DNA from: an uncultured Bacteroidales bacterium
Lineage (GTDB): Bacteria > Bacteroidota > Bacteroidia > Bacteroidales > P3
Length of the DNA stretch: 64,000 nt
Assembly (NCBI GenBank): GCA_947168665.1
Contig: CAMVMX010000007.1
Location: 62,001-126,000, forward strand
Direction of reading: 5' to 3'
Each line of letters begins with the position of its first letter. Position 1 is the stretch's first letter. Positions 34,304 to 43,688 of the stretch are shown here, in pieces. The position numbers were made by a program, and so were the translations under genes. Below the pieces are notes generated by a model. That model had not been told where the DNA came from and searched no databases. It saw only the letters and a program-made list of their open reading frames with translations.

Positions 34304-36753
34304 TATGGCTCTTGCTGCGGTGCCCCGGAGTTCTCGGTGGCGCCGGTCTGGGCTCGGCTTTCGAGTTCCATCTTGCCGAAACGCAGTGTGAGACCAAAGG
34401 ATATAGAGCGGCTGTTCCAACGATAGTCGCTGGTGCTGGCGTAGTAGGGGTTGGCGGTTGAGGAACCCCAGCTGTTCCAGTTGAAGATGTCGTTCACGTT
34501 CAGGTAGAGTGACAGTCTGCGATCCAGAAAGTCGGCGCTGGCTCCCAGGTTGAGACCTTTGCGGGGCTCGCTGATGCTCAGCAGACTCCACGGACTGAGG
34601 CCGCGGCTGTTGTAATCGCCGGAGGCAAACACTTCCACCTTGTTCCACAGTTTGGCCCAGACGCGCAGACGAATGTTCCATGAAAACATTTCATCCTCAA
34701 TCCATTCGTCGGGACGCACCTGTAGACGGTACCAACCATCGGCAATGCCGCCACTCAGCCGCACATTGAACATGCCAGAAGGACGGAACATGATGTTGGC
34801 GCTCAGGTCCCAGCGGCGGGTGTCACCCACATTGTAGGGCTTGTTGAAACTTACCACGCGTCCGAAAAATTCAACATATCGCGCATCATCCAACGATCCG
34901 AATCGGTTGTGATTGGCCTTAAACGAACTCGAAAGTCCCACCGAGCCGAACTGGGTGAAGAATTTATTCCATGAGGCGTCCACACTGTGGGTCATTGAGG
35001 GATCGAGGTCGGGATTGCCCGTGGAGAAACTCTCCACACCGTAAGACTCATAAGTGCTCAACTGGTTGGCGCTGGGGTGCGAAGACCGCATGACATAGCT
35101 GAGGCTGAAGTTGTGCATATCCTTCGTCGTATAACTCAAGTGGATGGAGGGCGTAGGAATCCAGGCATGTGCGCGGGTGTCATATTCGGGAGCATAGAGG
35201 TGTTTGGAGACACTCTGTTCGTAAGTCATGCGGAAGCCCAGCTTCATGGTGAAACCACCCCATCGGCGGCTCCAGGTGGCGTAGGCTGCCGCATTTTGGT
35301 CGGCGGCGCGACTGCTGTCCGACCTCAGCACATCAATCAAATAATGCCCTTGGCTGTCCATGGTGTCGCGCAGTGTGTAGTCAAATCCGTTCCCCATGCC
35401 AAGGCTCGCGCCCAGTTCCACCTCGCCATTTTTGCTGTACGGCAGCGAGTAGTCGAAACTCAGCGAGCCGCTGCCCGTAAAATCGTTGCTCTTCTGCTTT
35501 TCGTCATAATTGAGAGCGGTCTGGGAAGTATAGTGCCGGTAGTCGGTCGCATTGCTGCCGGACCCCCACCAGTTGCCGTTGGCGGAGATGGAGTATTGGT
35601 GGCCCTCGTTGTCGAACTTGTGGGTGAACCACAGGCCGCCGTAGCCTCCATGATAGTAGCTGCTGCCATCGGAGTGGGTCAGATAGCTCATGTCGGTGGG
35701 CTGGTAGGTCAGGTGGTCATAGTCGGTGCGGGTAGTGATGCCGTTGTCGTCGGAGCGGCCCCAGCCGGGATAGGTGCCAAACCAGCCGCTGATGCTGTTC
35801 ATCGAGTCGAATTCGTAGCTGCCGTTGACATTGGCCCAGATATTGTGGCGCAGGCCGGTGCTACTGCTGCTGTCGCTCCACATGCGGGCAATGTGCAGGC
35901 TGTCGTGCATCATGCGGCCGTTGTTGGTCGACGTGTTCTTGTCGTTCGTGCCACTGTAGCTCACGTAGGCGCTGATGTGCAGTTTTTCGTTGCTGTAGAC
36001 ATACGATGCCCAGGGCGAGAGCGAGGGGCGCGAACTGCCGTTGGCCCCGAAGCTGACAAACGAGTTGCGCAACATGCGCTGGCTGGTGACGATGTTCACC
36101 ACCGGGCCGCTGGCGCCGTAGCGTGCCGAGGGGTTCTTGATGACTTCGATGCGGTCGATGCTGTTGGCGGGCAGGGTCTTGATGTATTGCTTGAGGGCCT
36201 CGCCTTCGAGGTGCGAGGGGCGGTCGTTGATCCATACCGTGACGCTCTCGCCGTTGAGGGTCACGTTGCCCTCCACGTCAACCTCCACGCCCGGGGCGTT
36301 CTGCAGGGCGTCGCTGGCGTTGCCCATCTGGATGGTGGCATCCTCGCTCACGTTGTAGAGGCTTTTCTCGCCGTCGACGGCGTAGATGGGCTTTTCGCCC
36401 ACGATTCTCACCGCGTTGAGAAGGGTGGCGCCCTCTTTCAGTTCAATCGTGCCCAAGTCTATTTTTGCCGAAGACGGCGCAGCGGGGGAGGGGACGGGCT
36501 GGAAGAGGGTGGCATAGCCCATGGCCGAGATGCGGAGGACGGTGGCTGCGGTGTCGTTCTTGATGGTGAAGACGCCTTTGTCGTCCGACACCGTGCCGCG
36601 GACGAAGGTGCTGTCGTCGGCCCGCAGCATGGCTATGTTGGCATACATCACAGGCTGCGAGTCCTTGCCTTTCAGGGTGCCGGTAATTGTCTGCTGGGCA
36701 AAAATGTGGCTGCCCAGAGCCAGGAACATGAGAATCGTCAATAATTGTTTCAT
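34303..36753 (-). CDS. TonB-receptor-like outer-membrane beta-barrel protein
   Basis: 816 residues from ATG 36753, where the signal peptide starts (KQLLTILMFLALGSHIFAQ). A carboxypeptidase-regulatory-like domain (TITGTLKGKDSQPVMYANIA) is followed by a plug-like region (ASDALQNAPGVEVDVEGNVT, GESVTVWINDRPSHLEGEAL, IDRIEVIKNPSARYGASG) and a long barrel. This is the OMP_b-brl family of TonB-dependent proteins in Bacteroidota. The C-terminus is unusual: after the last barrel strand (ISFGLTLRFGKMELE) about 20 polar residues follow. The ligand is unknown and there is no partner lipoprotein beside it. Confidence 0.88.
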   Translation of the reverse strand: MKQLLTILMFLALGSHIFAQQTITGTLKGKDSQPVMYANIAMLRADDSTFVRGTVSDDKGVFTIKNDTAATVLRISAMGYATLFQPVPSPAAPSSAKIDLGTIELKEGATLLNAVRIVGEKPIYAVDGEKSLYNVSEDATIQMGNASDALQNAPGVEVDVEGNVTLNGESVTVWINDRPSHLEGEALKQYIKTLPANSIDRIEVIKNPSARYGASGPVVNIVTSQRMLRNSFVSFGANGSSRPSLSPWASYVYSNEKLHISAYVSYSGTNDKNTSTNNGRMMHDSLHIARMWSDSSSSTGLRHNIWANVNGSYEFDSMNSISGWFGTYPGWGRSDDNGITTRTDYDHLTYQPTDMSYLTHSDGSSYYHGGYGGLWFTHKFDNEGHQYSISANGNWWGSGSNATDYRHYTSQTALNYDEKQKSNDFTGSGSLSFDYSLPYSKNGEVELGASLGMGNGFDYTLRDTMDSQGHYLIDVLRSDSSRAADQNAAAYATWSRRWGGFTMKLGFRMTYEQSVSKHLYAPEYDTRAHAWIPTPSIHLSYTTKDMHNFSLSYVMRSSHPSANQLSTYESYGVESFSTGNPDLDPSMTHSVDASWNKFFTQFGSVGLSSSFKANHNRFGSLDDARYVEFFGRVVSFNKPYNVGDTRRWDLSANIMFRPSGMFNVRLSGGIADGWYRLQVRPDEWIEDEMFSWNIRLRVWAKLWNKVEVFASGDYNSRGLSPWSLLSISEPRKGLNLGASADFLDRRLSLYLNVNDIFNWNSWGSSTANPYYASTSDYRWNSRSISFGLTLRFGKMELESRAQTGATENSGAPQQEP

Positions 36754-36887
36754 GAATGGGTCTATTGTGTTGTTGATGATGGTGCGCTGCATAACGTGCG
36801 TCACATTGTTAATGTGTGGTATTATGTTTTGTGTGTCAATTGTTTGGTGTTGACATGCGGAAGTATGACATACTACTTTCCAAATTG

Positions 36888-36895
36888 CAAAGATA
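36888..36895 (-). promoter_or_regulatory. -7 element for the outer-membrane barrel gene
   Basis: The minus strand reads TATCTTTG here, the Bacteroidota -7 consensus. It lies 135 bp before the start codon at 36753, giving a leader of about 130 nt. No clear TTTG is present at -33. Confidence 0.65.
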
Positions 36896-36904
36896 TGTTT
36901 TTTT

Positions 36905-37470
36905 TTTGAATTATATTATTTTTTGTCTGTTTCGGTTTCAGTCTGTCGTCAGAAACCGTCCTACTGTGACTGATGCGGCCGCCGGACATCCGAGTGGCAA
37001 GCCCTGGCACACCGAAGCGGCAAGGCAGATACTTGTATTGAGCTTTGACATTGCTTTTTCTGTATTTCTGTTGCGCTTTGTTTCTGATTCAGAAACAAAG
37101 CGCAACAGAAATAGAAAGTAAATAGAAAGTAAGTATTGGCGGACAGCCTCATCTGGGCTATGCCTTGGAGTGGCCAGGCCCATGTCGGCCCTTGGCGACG
37201 AAAGATAGTCGAAACAGCCGGCGGCCATGCCTGTTCGCCGATGGCTGCTGTTAAAGAGGATTTTTGAAAGGGTTGTCATCGCGGCGGTTGCCTTGACTGA
37301 GCGGGGGCTGGTGAGTGACTGTGGGGCGGCCTGTGTGCGGGTAGTCGGCAGTTGTTTTGGAGAAAATACAGGCGGGGGAGGGGTTGGGCGGTTGGAATGG
37401 GGCTGTCGGGTCGTTTGGTGTGGAAATAATGGTGGGGAGAAAGTTTTTTCATCTTTATTCAAAGAAAAAG
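36905..37470. other. Non-coding interval between the barrel gene and the nqr operon
   Basis: This is the largest gene-poor gap in the window (the whole gap is 36754-37750). It contains a near-perfect palindrome (37064-37112) and a tandem 11-mer, listed separately. Open frames on both strands here are short, Arg- or Gly-rich and show no family features; none is called. Confidence 0.55.
37064..37112. repeat. Perfect 24-bp inverted repeat with 1-nt centre
   Basis: Positions 37064-37087 and 37089-37112 are exact reverse complements around a single T at 37088; pairing continues outwards with a small bulge. Next to it AAATAGAAAGT is repeated head to tail at 37109-37130. There is no T tract, so it is not a typical terminator, and no transposase gene is near. 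Confidence 0.85.
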
Positions 37471-37473
37471 AGT

Positions 37474-37481
37474 ATCTTTGC
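37474..37481 (+). promoter_or_regulatory. -7 element of the nqr operon promoter
   Basis: TATCTTTG matches the Bacteroidota -7 consensus and points towards nqrA. The predicted transcript starts near 37487 and has a leader of about 260 nt before the nqrA ATG at 37751. The -33 region is AT-rich without a clear TTTG. Confidence 0.65.
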
Positions 37482-37568
37482 ATCGCAAAATTACACAGGT
37501 GTAGGTGTGCAAAGGTTTATAGTGTAACAAGATGCGCACTTGGCAAATGTGTGATGTTGTTTTTATTT

Positions 37569-37588
37569 ATGGCTTTCGGCCATTTTTT
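37569..37588 (+). terminator. Terminator-like hairpin in the nqr leader
   Basis: ATGGC (37569-37573) and GCCAT (37579-37583) form a short stem with a 5-nt loop, followed by five T residues (37584-37588). It lies between the predicted nqr promoter and nqrA, so it could attenuate the operon. The stem is only 5 bp, so the case is weak. Confidence 0.35.
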
Positions 37589-37750
37589 GATGCCGATAAA
37601 AAGATAAATTTGTATTGATAAGTAGGAAAGAAAAATTGCGAGAGATGATGCTTCACTTTTCCCTCCGACGGTTGAAGGCAGAAAGAGGGGGGAGAGGATA
37701 ATCTCAGATGATACTAAATTAAACAACAGATATTTAAAAGATTTTTTGAA

Positions 37751-39184
37751 ATGATAAGAATAAAAAAAGGCCTCGATTTGCCGATTGAGGGTGCTGCTGA
37801 GTGTCGTGTGAGCGACGCCTGTGGTGTCACCTCTTTTGCCGTGAAGCCTACTGACTTTGTGGGGTTGGTGCCCCGCTTGTTGGTGGCTGAGGGCGACAGG
37901 GTGGCGGCTGGCGACGCGCTGTTTTGCGACAAGAACGATGAGCGCATCAGGTTTGCAGCACCTGTCGATGGTGAAGTGAAGGCTGTGGTGAGAGGCGAGA
38001 AACGCAAGCTCCTGGCCGTTGTGGTGAGGGCTGATGCCGCCACCTCTCAGAAGGATGCCGGCAAGAGTCCTGCCGGCCGGGCCGACATTGCTGAACTCAA
38101 ACAGCGTATGCAGGCCGAGGGTTTATGGCCGTTGCTGAGGCAGCGCCCATTCGGTACGGTGGCCAACCCCGACAATGCTCCGAAGGCTATAGTGGTGAGC
38201 TGTTTTGACAGCGCTCCGTTAGGCCCCGACTACGACTTCGTGATGAAGGGCAGGGAGCAGGCTTTTTGTGCCGGACTGGAGACGCTGGCCCGGCTCACCG
38301 ACGGAACGTTGTACGTCACTTTCCGCCTGGGGCAGCGGCTGGCCCAGACGGTTGCGCAGCATGTTGGCAGCGGTCTGAAGAATGTGAAGATTGAGTTTTT
38401 CGACGGGCCTCACCCTGCGGGGAATGTGGGAACGCAGATTGCCCGGCTCTGCCCGATCAACAAGGGGGAGACGGTGTGGACGGTGAATGTGCAGGATGTG
38501 GCGGTGTTGGGCCATTGGGTCTCGACTGGTGAATATAAGCCTGTGCGGGTGGTGGCGGTGGCTGGTCCATCGGCTCGCAACCCCCACTATTATCGCACGA
38601 TGGCGGGTGCCTGTGTGGAGAGCCTTGTGGTAGCCCAGCGGCTGAACCCTGCCTACCCCAGCCTTTCGACGGGCGAGGGGGACGGCTGCACTGTGCGCGT
38701 GGTGTCGGGCAATGTGTTGAGCGGCACGCAGATCGCCCCCGATGGTTTTGTCGGTGCCTACGACAGTTTGCTCACTCTTATGCCTGAAGGCAATTATTAT
38801 GACTTTATGGGCTGGCTGATGCCGGGACTCAGGAAGCACAGCTTCTCACGCACCTTTCTGAGCGGTTTTGTGCCGCAGTGTATGGAACGTGTGTTCTCGC
38901 TGATGCCTGAGTGCCTGAAGCCCAAGTTCGACACCAATCTGCATGGCGGTGTCCGTCCGCTGGTGTTTACCGGTAGTTTTGAGCGTGTATTTCCTTTCGA
39001 CATCTATCCGCTCCAGCTGCTTAAGGCCTGCATTGTGGGCGACATAGAGCTGATGGAGAAGCTGGGCATCTACGAGGTGGAGCCCGAGGATTTTGCGCTG
39101 TGTGAATATGTCGACCCATCCAAAACTGACATCCAGCCCATTATTCGCGAGGCGCTGGAGAAACTGAGAAAGGAGGCTATGTGA
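37751..39184 (+). CDS. nqrA: Na+-translocating NADH:quinone reductase subunit A
   Basis: 477 residues. NqrA is the peripheral subunit of the six-subunit sodium-pumping NADH dehydrogenase and has no transmembrane helices. The conserved start MIRIKKGLDLPIEGAAE, the barrel-sandwich segment FVGLVPRLLVAEGDRVAAGD, IARLCPINKGETVWTVN and VLSGTQIAPDGFVGAYD are typical. It is the first gene of the nqr operon and shares its stop region with nqrB (TGATG). The same GATTTTTGAAATG-type sequence precedes the starts of nqrA and nqrE. Confidence 0.96.
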   Translation: MIRIKKGLDLPIEGAAECRVSDACGVTSFAVKPTDFVGLVPRLLVAEGDRVAAGDALFCDKNDERIRFAAPVDGEVKAVVRGEKRKLLAVVVRADAATSQKDAGKSPAGRADIAELKQRMQAEGLWPLLRQRPFGTVANPDNAPKAIVVSCFDSAPLGPDYDFVMKGREQAFCAGLETLARLTDGTLYVTFRLGQRLAQTVAQHVGSGLKNVKIEFFDGPHPAGNVGTQIARLCPINKGETVWTVNVQDVAVLGHWVSTGEYKPVRVVAVAGPSARNPHYYRTMAGACVESLVVAQRLNPAYPSLSTGEGDGCTVRVVSGNVLSGTQIAPDGFVGAYDSLLTLMPEGNYYDFMGWLMPGLRKHSFSRTFLSGFVPQCMERVFSLMPECLKPKFDTNLHGGVRPLVFTGSFERVFPFDIYPLQLLKACIVGDIELMEKLGIYEVEPEDFALCEYVDPSKTDIQPIIREALEKLRKEAM

Positions 39185-40365
39185 TGTTTGACAATCTAAG
39201 AACGTTTATTGACAAAATTAAGCCCAACTTTGTGAAAGGCGGCAAGATGGGCTGGCTGCAAAGCACTTTTGAGGCTTTTGAGACTTTCGCTTTCACGCCC
39301 AACACGGTCACCACGCGCGGCAGCCATGTGCGCGACGCGGTGGACATGAAGCGTGCCATGATTACGGTGGTCATCGCTCTGGTGCCCGCGCTGCTGTTCG
39401 GCATGTGGAATATCGGCTATCAGACGTCGCTCCATGCCGAAAGTTGGCCTTTCGAACTCGGCACCGCCGCCAGTTGGTGGTACTGCCTGTGGTTCGGATT
39501 CCTCCGTATGCTGCCACTTATTGTGGTGAGTTATATTGTGGGTTTGGGCATTGAGTTTATGTTTGCCCAGATTCGCCACCATGAGGTGAACGAGGGCTAC
39601 TTAGTCACGGGCTTGATTATCCCGATGATTGTGCCGGTCACTACGCCGTTGTGGCAACTGGCTCTGGCTGTGGCTTTCGCTGTGGTGATAGGCAAGGAGG
39701 TGTTCGGCGGCAGTGGCATGAATTTCCTCAACCCTGCGTTGGTGGCCCGCGCCTTTCTGTTTTTCAGCTATCCCACCCACATGTCGGGCGACAGTGTGTG
39801 GATTGCGGCCGACCTGTGGGGCACCGATGCAATAGCCGGTGCTACGCCCATGGGACAGCTGGCAGCAGGTATGCATCCGTCGGCTTCGGCGCTCGATATG
39901 TTTATCGGCACCATCCCAGGCAGCACCTGCGAGACTTCGGTGATTGCCATCCTGCTGGGTGCCATAGTCCTTTTGGTCAGTGGCATCGGCAGTTGGCGCG
40001 TCATGCTGAGTGTGGTGCTGGGTGGCGGACTGATGGGTCTGCTCTTCAATGCCATCGGAGCCAACGATTATATGCAGCTGCCGTTCTACTATCATTTCCT
40101 GATGGGTGGCTTCGCCTTTGGCGCGGTCTTTATGGCCACGGACCCTGTCACCTCGGCCCAGACCAACGCGGGCAAATGGATTTACGGCTTCCTGATTGGT
40201 GCCTTTGCCGTGTTGTTGAGGGTGTTGAACCCCGCCTACCCCGAGGGCATGATGTTGAGCATTCTGTTGATGAACTGCTTCGCACCGCTGATAGACCATT
40301 GTGTGGTGGCGCGTAATATCAACATGCGGGAACGCCGCGCAGTTAGAAAGGAGGTACAGCAATGA
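39184..40365 (+). CDS. nqrB: Na+-NQR subunit B
   Basis: 393 residues from ATG 39184, which overlaps the nqrA stop; AGGAGG at 39171-39176 gives good spacing. A GTG at 39181 is the alternative start. NqrB is the large membrane subunit with about ten helices. It carries covalent FMN on a Thr in the GAT motif, here AIAGATPMGQLA, and a riboflavin/quinone site. FGGSGMNFLNPALVARAFLF and ATDPVTSAQTNAGKWIYGF are family hallmarks. The gene ends in a 4-bp ATGA overlap with nqrC. Confidence 0.95.
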   Translation: MFDNLRTFIDKIKPNFVKGGKMGWLQSTFEAFETFAFTPNTVTTRGSHVRDAVDMKRAMITVVIALVPALLFGMWNIGYQTSLHAESWPFELGTAASWWYCLWFGFLRMLPLIVVSYIVGLGIEFMFAQIRHHEVNEGYLVTGLIIPMIVPVTTPLWQLALAVAFAVVIGKEVFGGSGMNFLNPALVARAFLFFSYPTHMSGDSVWIAADLWGTDAIAGATPMGQLAAGMHPSASALDMFIGTIPGSTCETSVIAILLGAIVLLVSGIGSWRVMLSVVLGGGLMGLLFNAIGANDYMQLPFYYHFLMGGFAFGAVFMATDPVTSAQTNAGKWIYGFLIGAFAVLLRVLNPAYPEGMMLSILLMNCFAPLIDHCVVARNINMRERRAVRKEVQQ

Positions 40366-40985
40366 AAACGTTCAGCAATCGATATATATTCATCTACTCA
40401 GCAGTGCTTGTTGCCGTCGTGGCTGTGATTCTCAGCGTTGTCTCTGTGTCGCTCAAACCCCTGCAGGAGCGCAACCAGAGGGTGGAGACCAAGCAGATGC
40501 TGCTGCGGACTATCGGCGTGGAGAGCACCACGGCAAACGCCGAGGAACTCTACGACCAACATATCACCGAAACTCAAACCCCCGACGGAAAGCCTTATTT
40601 CCGTTTTGAGGGTGGCATGATTCTTCCCCTTCGTGGCACAGGCCTTTGGGGTCCCATCTGGGGCTATTTGGCTCTTGACCCCGATGGCAATGTGCGGGGT
40701 GCTGTGTTCGACCACAAGGGTGAGACTCCAGGCTTGGGCGGTGAGATTTCGACCGACAAGTTTGCGTCCCGTTTCGTGGGCAAAAAGATGGACACCCAGC
40801 CCATCCGCCTCAAAAAGAATGCCGACAAGAACGACAGCTATCAAGTCGATGCTATCAGTGGTGGCACTATGACGAGCAATGGCGTCACGGCCATGCTCCA
40901 GGTGGCTTTCGACGACTACGCCTCCCTATTCACTGGCAACACCGTCCCGGGTTCCGGGCAACCTTCTAACACTATCCAGCAATGA
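40362..40985 (+). CDS. nqrC: Na+-NQR subunit C
   Basis: 207 residues. One N-terminal membrane helix (YIFIYSAVLVAVVAVILSV, about 8-26) is followed by a periplasmic FMN domain. The FMN attachment motif SGGTMTS is at residues 166-172, with Thr171 the expected flavinylated residue. GETPGLGGEIST is also conserved. AGGAGG precedes the ATG. Start and stop each overlap the neighbouring gene by 4 bp. A flavin transferase (ApbE) would be needed for maturation and is not in the window. Confidence 0.95.
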   Translation: MKTFSNRYIFIYSAVLVAVVAVILSVVSVSLKPLQERNQRVETKQMLLRTIGVESTTANAEELYDQHITETQTPDGKPYFRFEGGMILPLRGTGLWGPIWGYLALDPDGNVRGAVFDHKGETPGLGGEISTDKFASRFVGKKMDTQPIRLKKNADKNDSYQVDAISGGTMTSNGVTAMLQVAFDDYASLFTGNTVPGSGQPSNTIQQ

Positions 40986-41602
40986 GCAACAAGAATTGGA
41001 AACTGATAACAATGCCCTGGAGCAAGAATAATCCCGTCACCGTCCAGGTGCTGGGCATCTGCTCCTGCTTGGCAGTCACGGCACAGCTGAAACCAGCTGT
41101 GGTGATGGCCATATCCGTAACGGTGGTGGTGGCCCTCTCAAATCTCATCATATCCCTGATGCGCAAAACCATCCCGCCACGCATCCGCATCATTGTCCAG
41201 CTGGTGGTGGTGTCGATGCTGGTTGTGCTGGTGGACCAGCTGCTGAAGGCTTACGTCTATGATGTCAGCAAGCAGTTGTCCGTCTTTGTCGGACTGATTA
41301 TCACCAACTGTATCGTGATGGGCCGGCTGGAGGCTTTCGCCATGAGCAACCCGCCGCTGCCGTCGCTGTGCGATGGTATAGGCAACGGCTTAGGCTACAG
41401 CATCATCCTCATTATATTGGGCTTTGTCCGTGAACTTTTGGGCAGTGGAACCCTCTGGGGCTATCCCGTCATGGAGTCTTTGGGGGTCTACAATCTGGGC
41501 TACGAAAACAACGGCCTGATGATTATGCCGCCGATGGCTCTTATCCTTGTGGGCATCATCATCTGGATTCAGCGTACCCGCAACAAAGATTTGTGTGAAT
41601 AA
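40982..41602 (+). CDS. nqrD: Na+-NQR subunit D
   Basis: 206 residues, a six-helix membrane subunit that with NqrE holds an intramembrane Fe-S centre. Family motifs: GICSCLAVTAQLKPAVVM (with the conserved Cys), LIITNCIVMGRLEAFAM and GLGYSIILIILGFVRELLG. It starts in a 4-bp overlap with nqrC. The next gene, nqrE, is 136 bp away because an intergenic repeat lies between them. Confidence 0.95.
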   Translation: MSNKNWKLITMPWSKNNPVTVQVLGICSCLAVTAQLKPAVVMAISVTVVVALSNLIISLMRKTIPPRIRIIVQLVVVSMLVVLVDQLLKAYVYDVSKQLSVFVGLIITNCIVMGRLEAFAMSNPPLPSLCDGIGNGLGYSIILIILGFVRELLGSGTLWGYPVMESLGVYNLGYENNGLMIMPPMALILVGIIIWIQRTRNKDLCE

Positions 41603-41610
41603 TGATACAT

Positions 41611-41719
41611 GAATGCGTTAATGTGTGAGTGGCTGACGCAGTCAAAAGACTAACACTACAACACATTTACTCACAAGAATTGACTAACACAATAACACAT
41701 TCCCACATTGACACATTAA
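41611..41719 (+). repeat. Intergenic repeat copy A, inside the nqr operon
   Basis: It fills the only real gap of nqrABCDEF. The core is the 13-nt hairpin GGCTGACGCAGTC (41631-41643; stem GGCTG/CAGTC with one G-U) followed by AAAAGACTAACAC (41644-41656). Flanks carry GTTAATGTG on the left and CACATT motifs on the right. It belongs to the same family as the copies at 49120, 49545, 62661 and 62720. Confidence 0.85.
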
Positions 41720-41738
41720 AGTTTAAACGATTTTTGAA

Positions 41739-42353
41739 ATGGAATACATCAATATTTTCATCAAGTCTATCTTTGTAGACAATATGATTTTCGCCTTCTT
41801 CCTGGGCATGTGCTCCTATTTGGCAGTGTCGAAGACGGTGAAAACCTCGGCCGGCCTGGGCATCGCCGTCACGTTTGTGCTGCTCATCACCGTGCCTGTG
41901 AACTACCTTGTCAACAAGTACCTGCTGGCGCCCGGTGCCTTGGCGTGGATCAGTCCCGCTTTGGCCGATGTAGACCTCTCGTTCCTCAGCTTGATTATGT
42001 TCATCGCGGTGATTGCCGCCATCGTGCAGATGGTGGAGATGGTGGTGGAGAAGTTCTCACCGGCCCTCTACAATTCCTTGGGCATCTTCCTGCCCCTCAT
42101 CGCCGTGAACTGCGCAGTGATGAGCGGCTCGCTCTTCATGCAGGAACGCGCCTACCGCAACATTGGCGAAGTGGTATGCTTTGCGGCCGGCAGCGGCATA
42201 GGCTGGTTTCTGGCCATTGTGGCCATCGCCGCCATCCGCGAGAAACTGCGCTACAGCCATGTCCCACCGGCACTCAAAGGTGTGGGCATCACTTTTATCA
42301 TCACCGGTCTCATGGGCCTGGCATTTATGAGTTTTATGGGTATTAAATTATGA
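41739..42353 (+). CDS. nqrE: Na+-NQR subunit E
   Basis: 204 residues, a six-helix paralog of NqrD with inverted topology. It begins [40 protein letters not shown] carries the conserved Cys, and [18 protein letters not shown] and [20 protein letters not shown] are typical. The start is preceded by an AT-rich sequence nearly identical to that before nqrA. The gene ends in an ATGA overlap with nqrF. Confidence 0.95.
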   Translation: MEYINIFIKSIFVDNMIFAFFLGMCSYLAVSKTVKTSAGLGIAVTFVLLITVPVNYLVNKYLLAPGALAWISPALADVDLSFLSLIMFIAVIAAIVQMVEMVVEKFSPALYNSLGIFLPLIAVNCAVMSGSLFMQERAYRNIGEVVCFAAGSGIGWFLAIVAIAAIREKLRYSHVPPALKGVGITFIITGLMGLAFMSFMGIKL

Positions 42354-43648
42354 ATATGACTACAACAATACTTACCGCGCTTATTGTCATTGTCGGCATC
42401 ATCCTGCTTTTGGTGGCGCTTTTGTTGGTGCTGCGGGCCAAACTGATTCCGCAGGGCAATGTGACTATCACCATCAACAACGACAAGAAACTGACCGTCC
42501 CCACGGGCAATTCACTTATTTCTACCCTTGCCGAGCAGCACATCTACCTTCCCTCAGCCTGTGGCGGGAAGGGGTCGTGCGGCCAGTGCAAATGCCGTGT
42601 GCTGGAAGGCGGCGGCTCCATCCTCCCCACCGAGGTGGGTTTCTTCACCCGCAAGCAGATTCAGGACCACTGGCGGCTGGGCTGCCAAGTGAAGGTGAAA
42701 GAAGACCTCAAGATTGCCGTGCCCCAGTCCATACTCAGCATCAAGGAGTATGAGTGCACCGTGATTTCCAACCGCAATGTGGCCACCTTTATGAAGGAGT
42801 TCAAGGTGCAGCTGCCTGCTGGCGAACACATGGACTTTGCGCCGGGGTCGTATGCCCAGATTAAGATTCCGAAGTTCGACCTCCGCTATGCCGATTACGA
42901 CCGCGACCTTATCGGCCCCGAGTATCTGCCCGCATGGGAGAAATTCGGCATGTTCGACCTGCATTGTGTCAATCCCGAACCCACGGTCCGCGCCTATTCG
43001 ATGGCCAACTATCCCGACGAGGGCGATGTCTTCATGCTCACTGTGCGCATCGCTACTCCTCCCTTCAAGCCCGACCGCTCGGGTTTCATGAATGTCAATC
43101 CCGGCATCGCGTCGTCCTATATCTATTCGCTCCGTCCGGGCGACAAGGTCATCATGTCCGGCCCCTACGGCGACTTCCACATCAAGGAGCATCCCGCCGA
43201 CATGCCCAACAAGCCCGAGATGATATGGGTGGGCGGCGGCGCCGGCATGGCCCCGCTCCGTGCCCAGATTATGCACATGACCCGCACCCTCCACACCACC
43301 GACCGCGCCATGCACTATTTCTATGGCGCCCGCGCCCTCAACGAGGTGTTCTATCTCGATGACTTCCGCCAACTGGAGAAGGACTTCCCCAACTTCCACT
43401 TCCATCTGGCTCTCGACCGTCCCGACCCCGCCGCCGACCAGGCAGGTGTCCCATATACTGCGGGCTTTGTCCACAATGTGATGTACGAGACCTATCTCAA
43501 AAACCATCCCGCTCCCGAGGACATCGAATACTACATGTGCGGTCCCGGACCCATGAGTTCGGCTGTGGTGAACATGCTCGACAACCTCGGCGTAGCCCCC
43601 GAAAACATCCTTTACGATGATTTCGGCGGCGGTGCACCAAAGAAGTAA
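42350..43648 (+). CDS. nqrF: Na+-NQR subunit F (NADH-oxidising)
   Basis: 432 residues. An N-terminal membrane helix ([20 protein letters not shown]) is followed by a ferredoxin-type 2Fe-2S domain (about 35-130) with ligands in [14 protein letters not shown] and a distal Cys in WRLGCQVKV. An FAD domain ([13 protein letters not shown]) and an NADH domain ([28 protein letters not shown]) complete it. It takes electrons from NADH and feeds the pump. It is the last nqr gene; sdhC starts 40 bp later on the same strand, so nqr and sdh may be co-expressed. Confidence 0.96.
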   Translation: MNMTTTILTALIVIVGIILLLVALLLVLRAKLIPQGNVTITINNDKKLTVPTGNSLISTLAEQHIYLPSACGGKGSCGQCKCRVLEGGGSILPTEVGFFTRKQIQDHWRLGCQVKVKEDLKIAVPQSILSIKEYECTVISNRNVATFMKEFKVQLPAGEHMDFAPGSYAQIKIPKFDLRYADYDRDLIGPEYLPAWEKFGMFDLHCVNPEPTVRAYSMANYPDEGDVFMLTVRIATPPFKPDRSGFMNVNPGIASSYIYSLRPGDKVIMSGPYGDFHIKEHPADMPNKPEMIWVGGGAGMAPLRAQIMHMTRTLHTTDRAMHYFYGARALNEVFYLDDFRQLEKDFPNFHFHLALDRPDPAADQAGVPYTAGFVHNVMYETYLKNHPAPEDIEYYMCGPGPMSSAVVNMLDNLGVAPENILYDDFGGGAPKK

Positions 43649-43688
43649 TCAAAGTCAACATTAATTGTCGTATTTAATACCAACAAAG

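Noticed and set aside
35077..36744. 555-codon plus-strand frame opposite the outer-membrane barrel gene
   Set aside because: Val/Gly/Ala-rich antisense of a beta-barrel gene with no recognisable domain.
37227..37607. 126-codon plus-strand ORF upstream of nqrA
   Set aside because: Crosses the predicted nqr promoter and leader hairpin, composition is biased, and no family is apparent.
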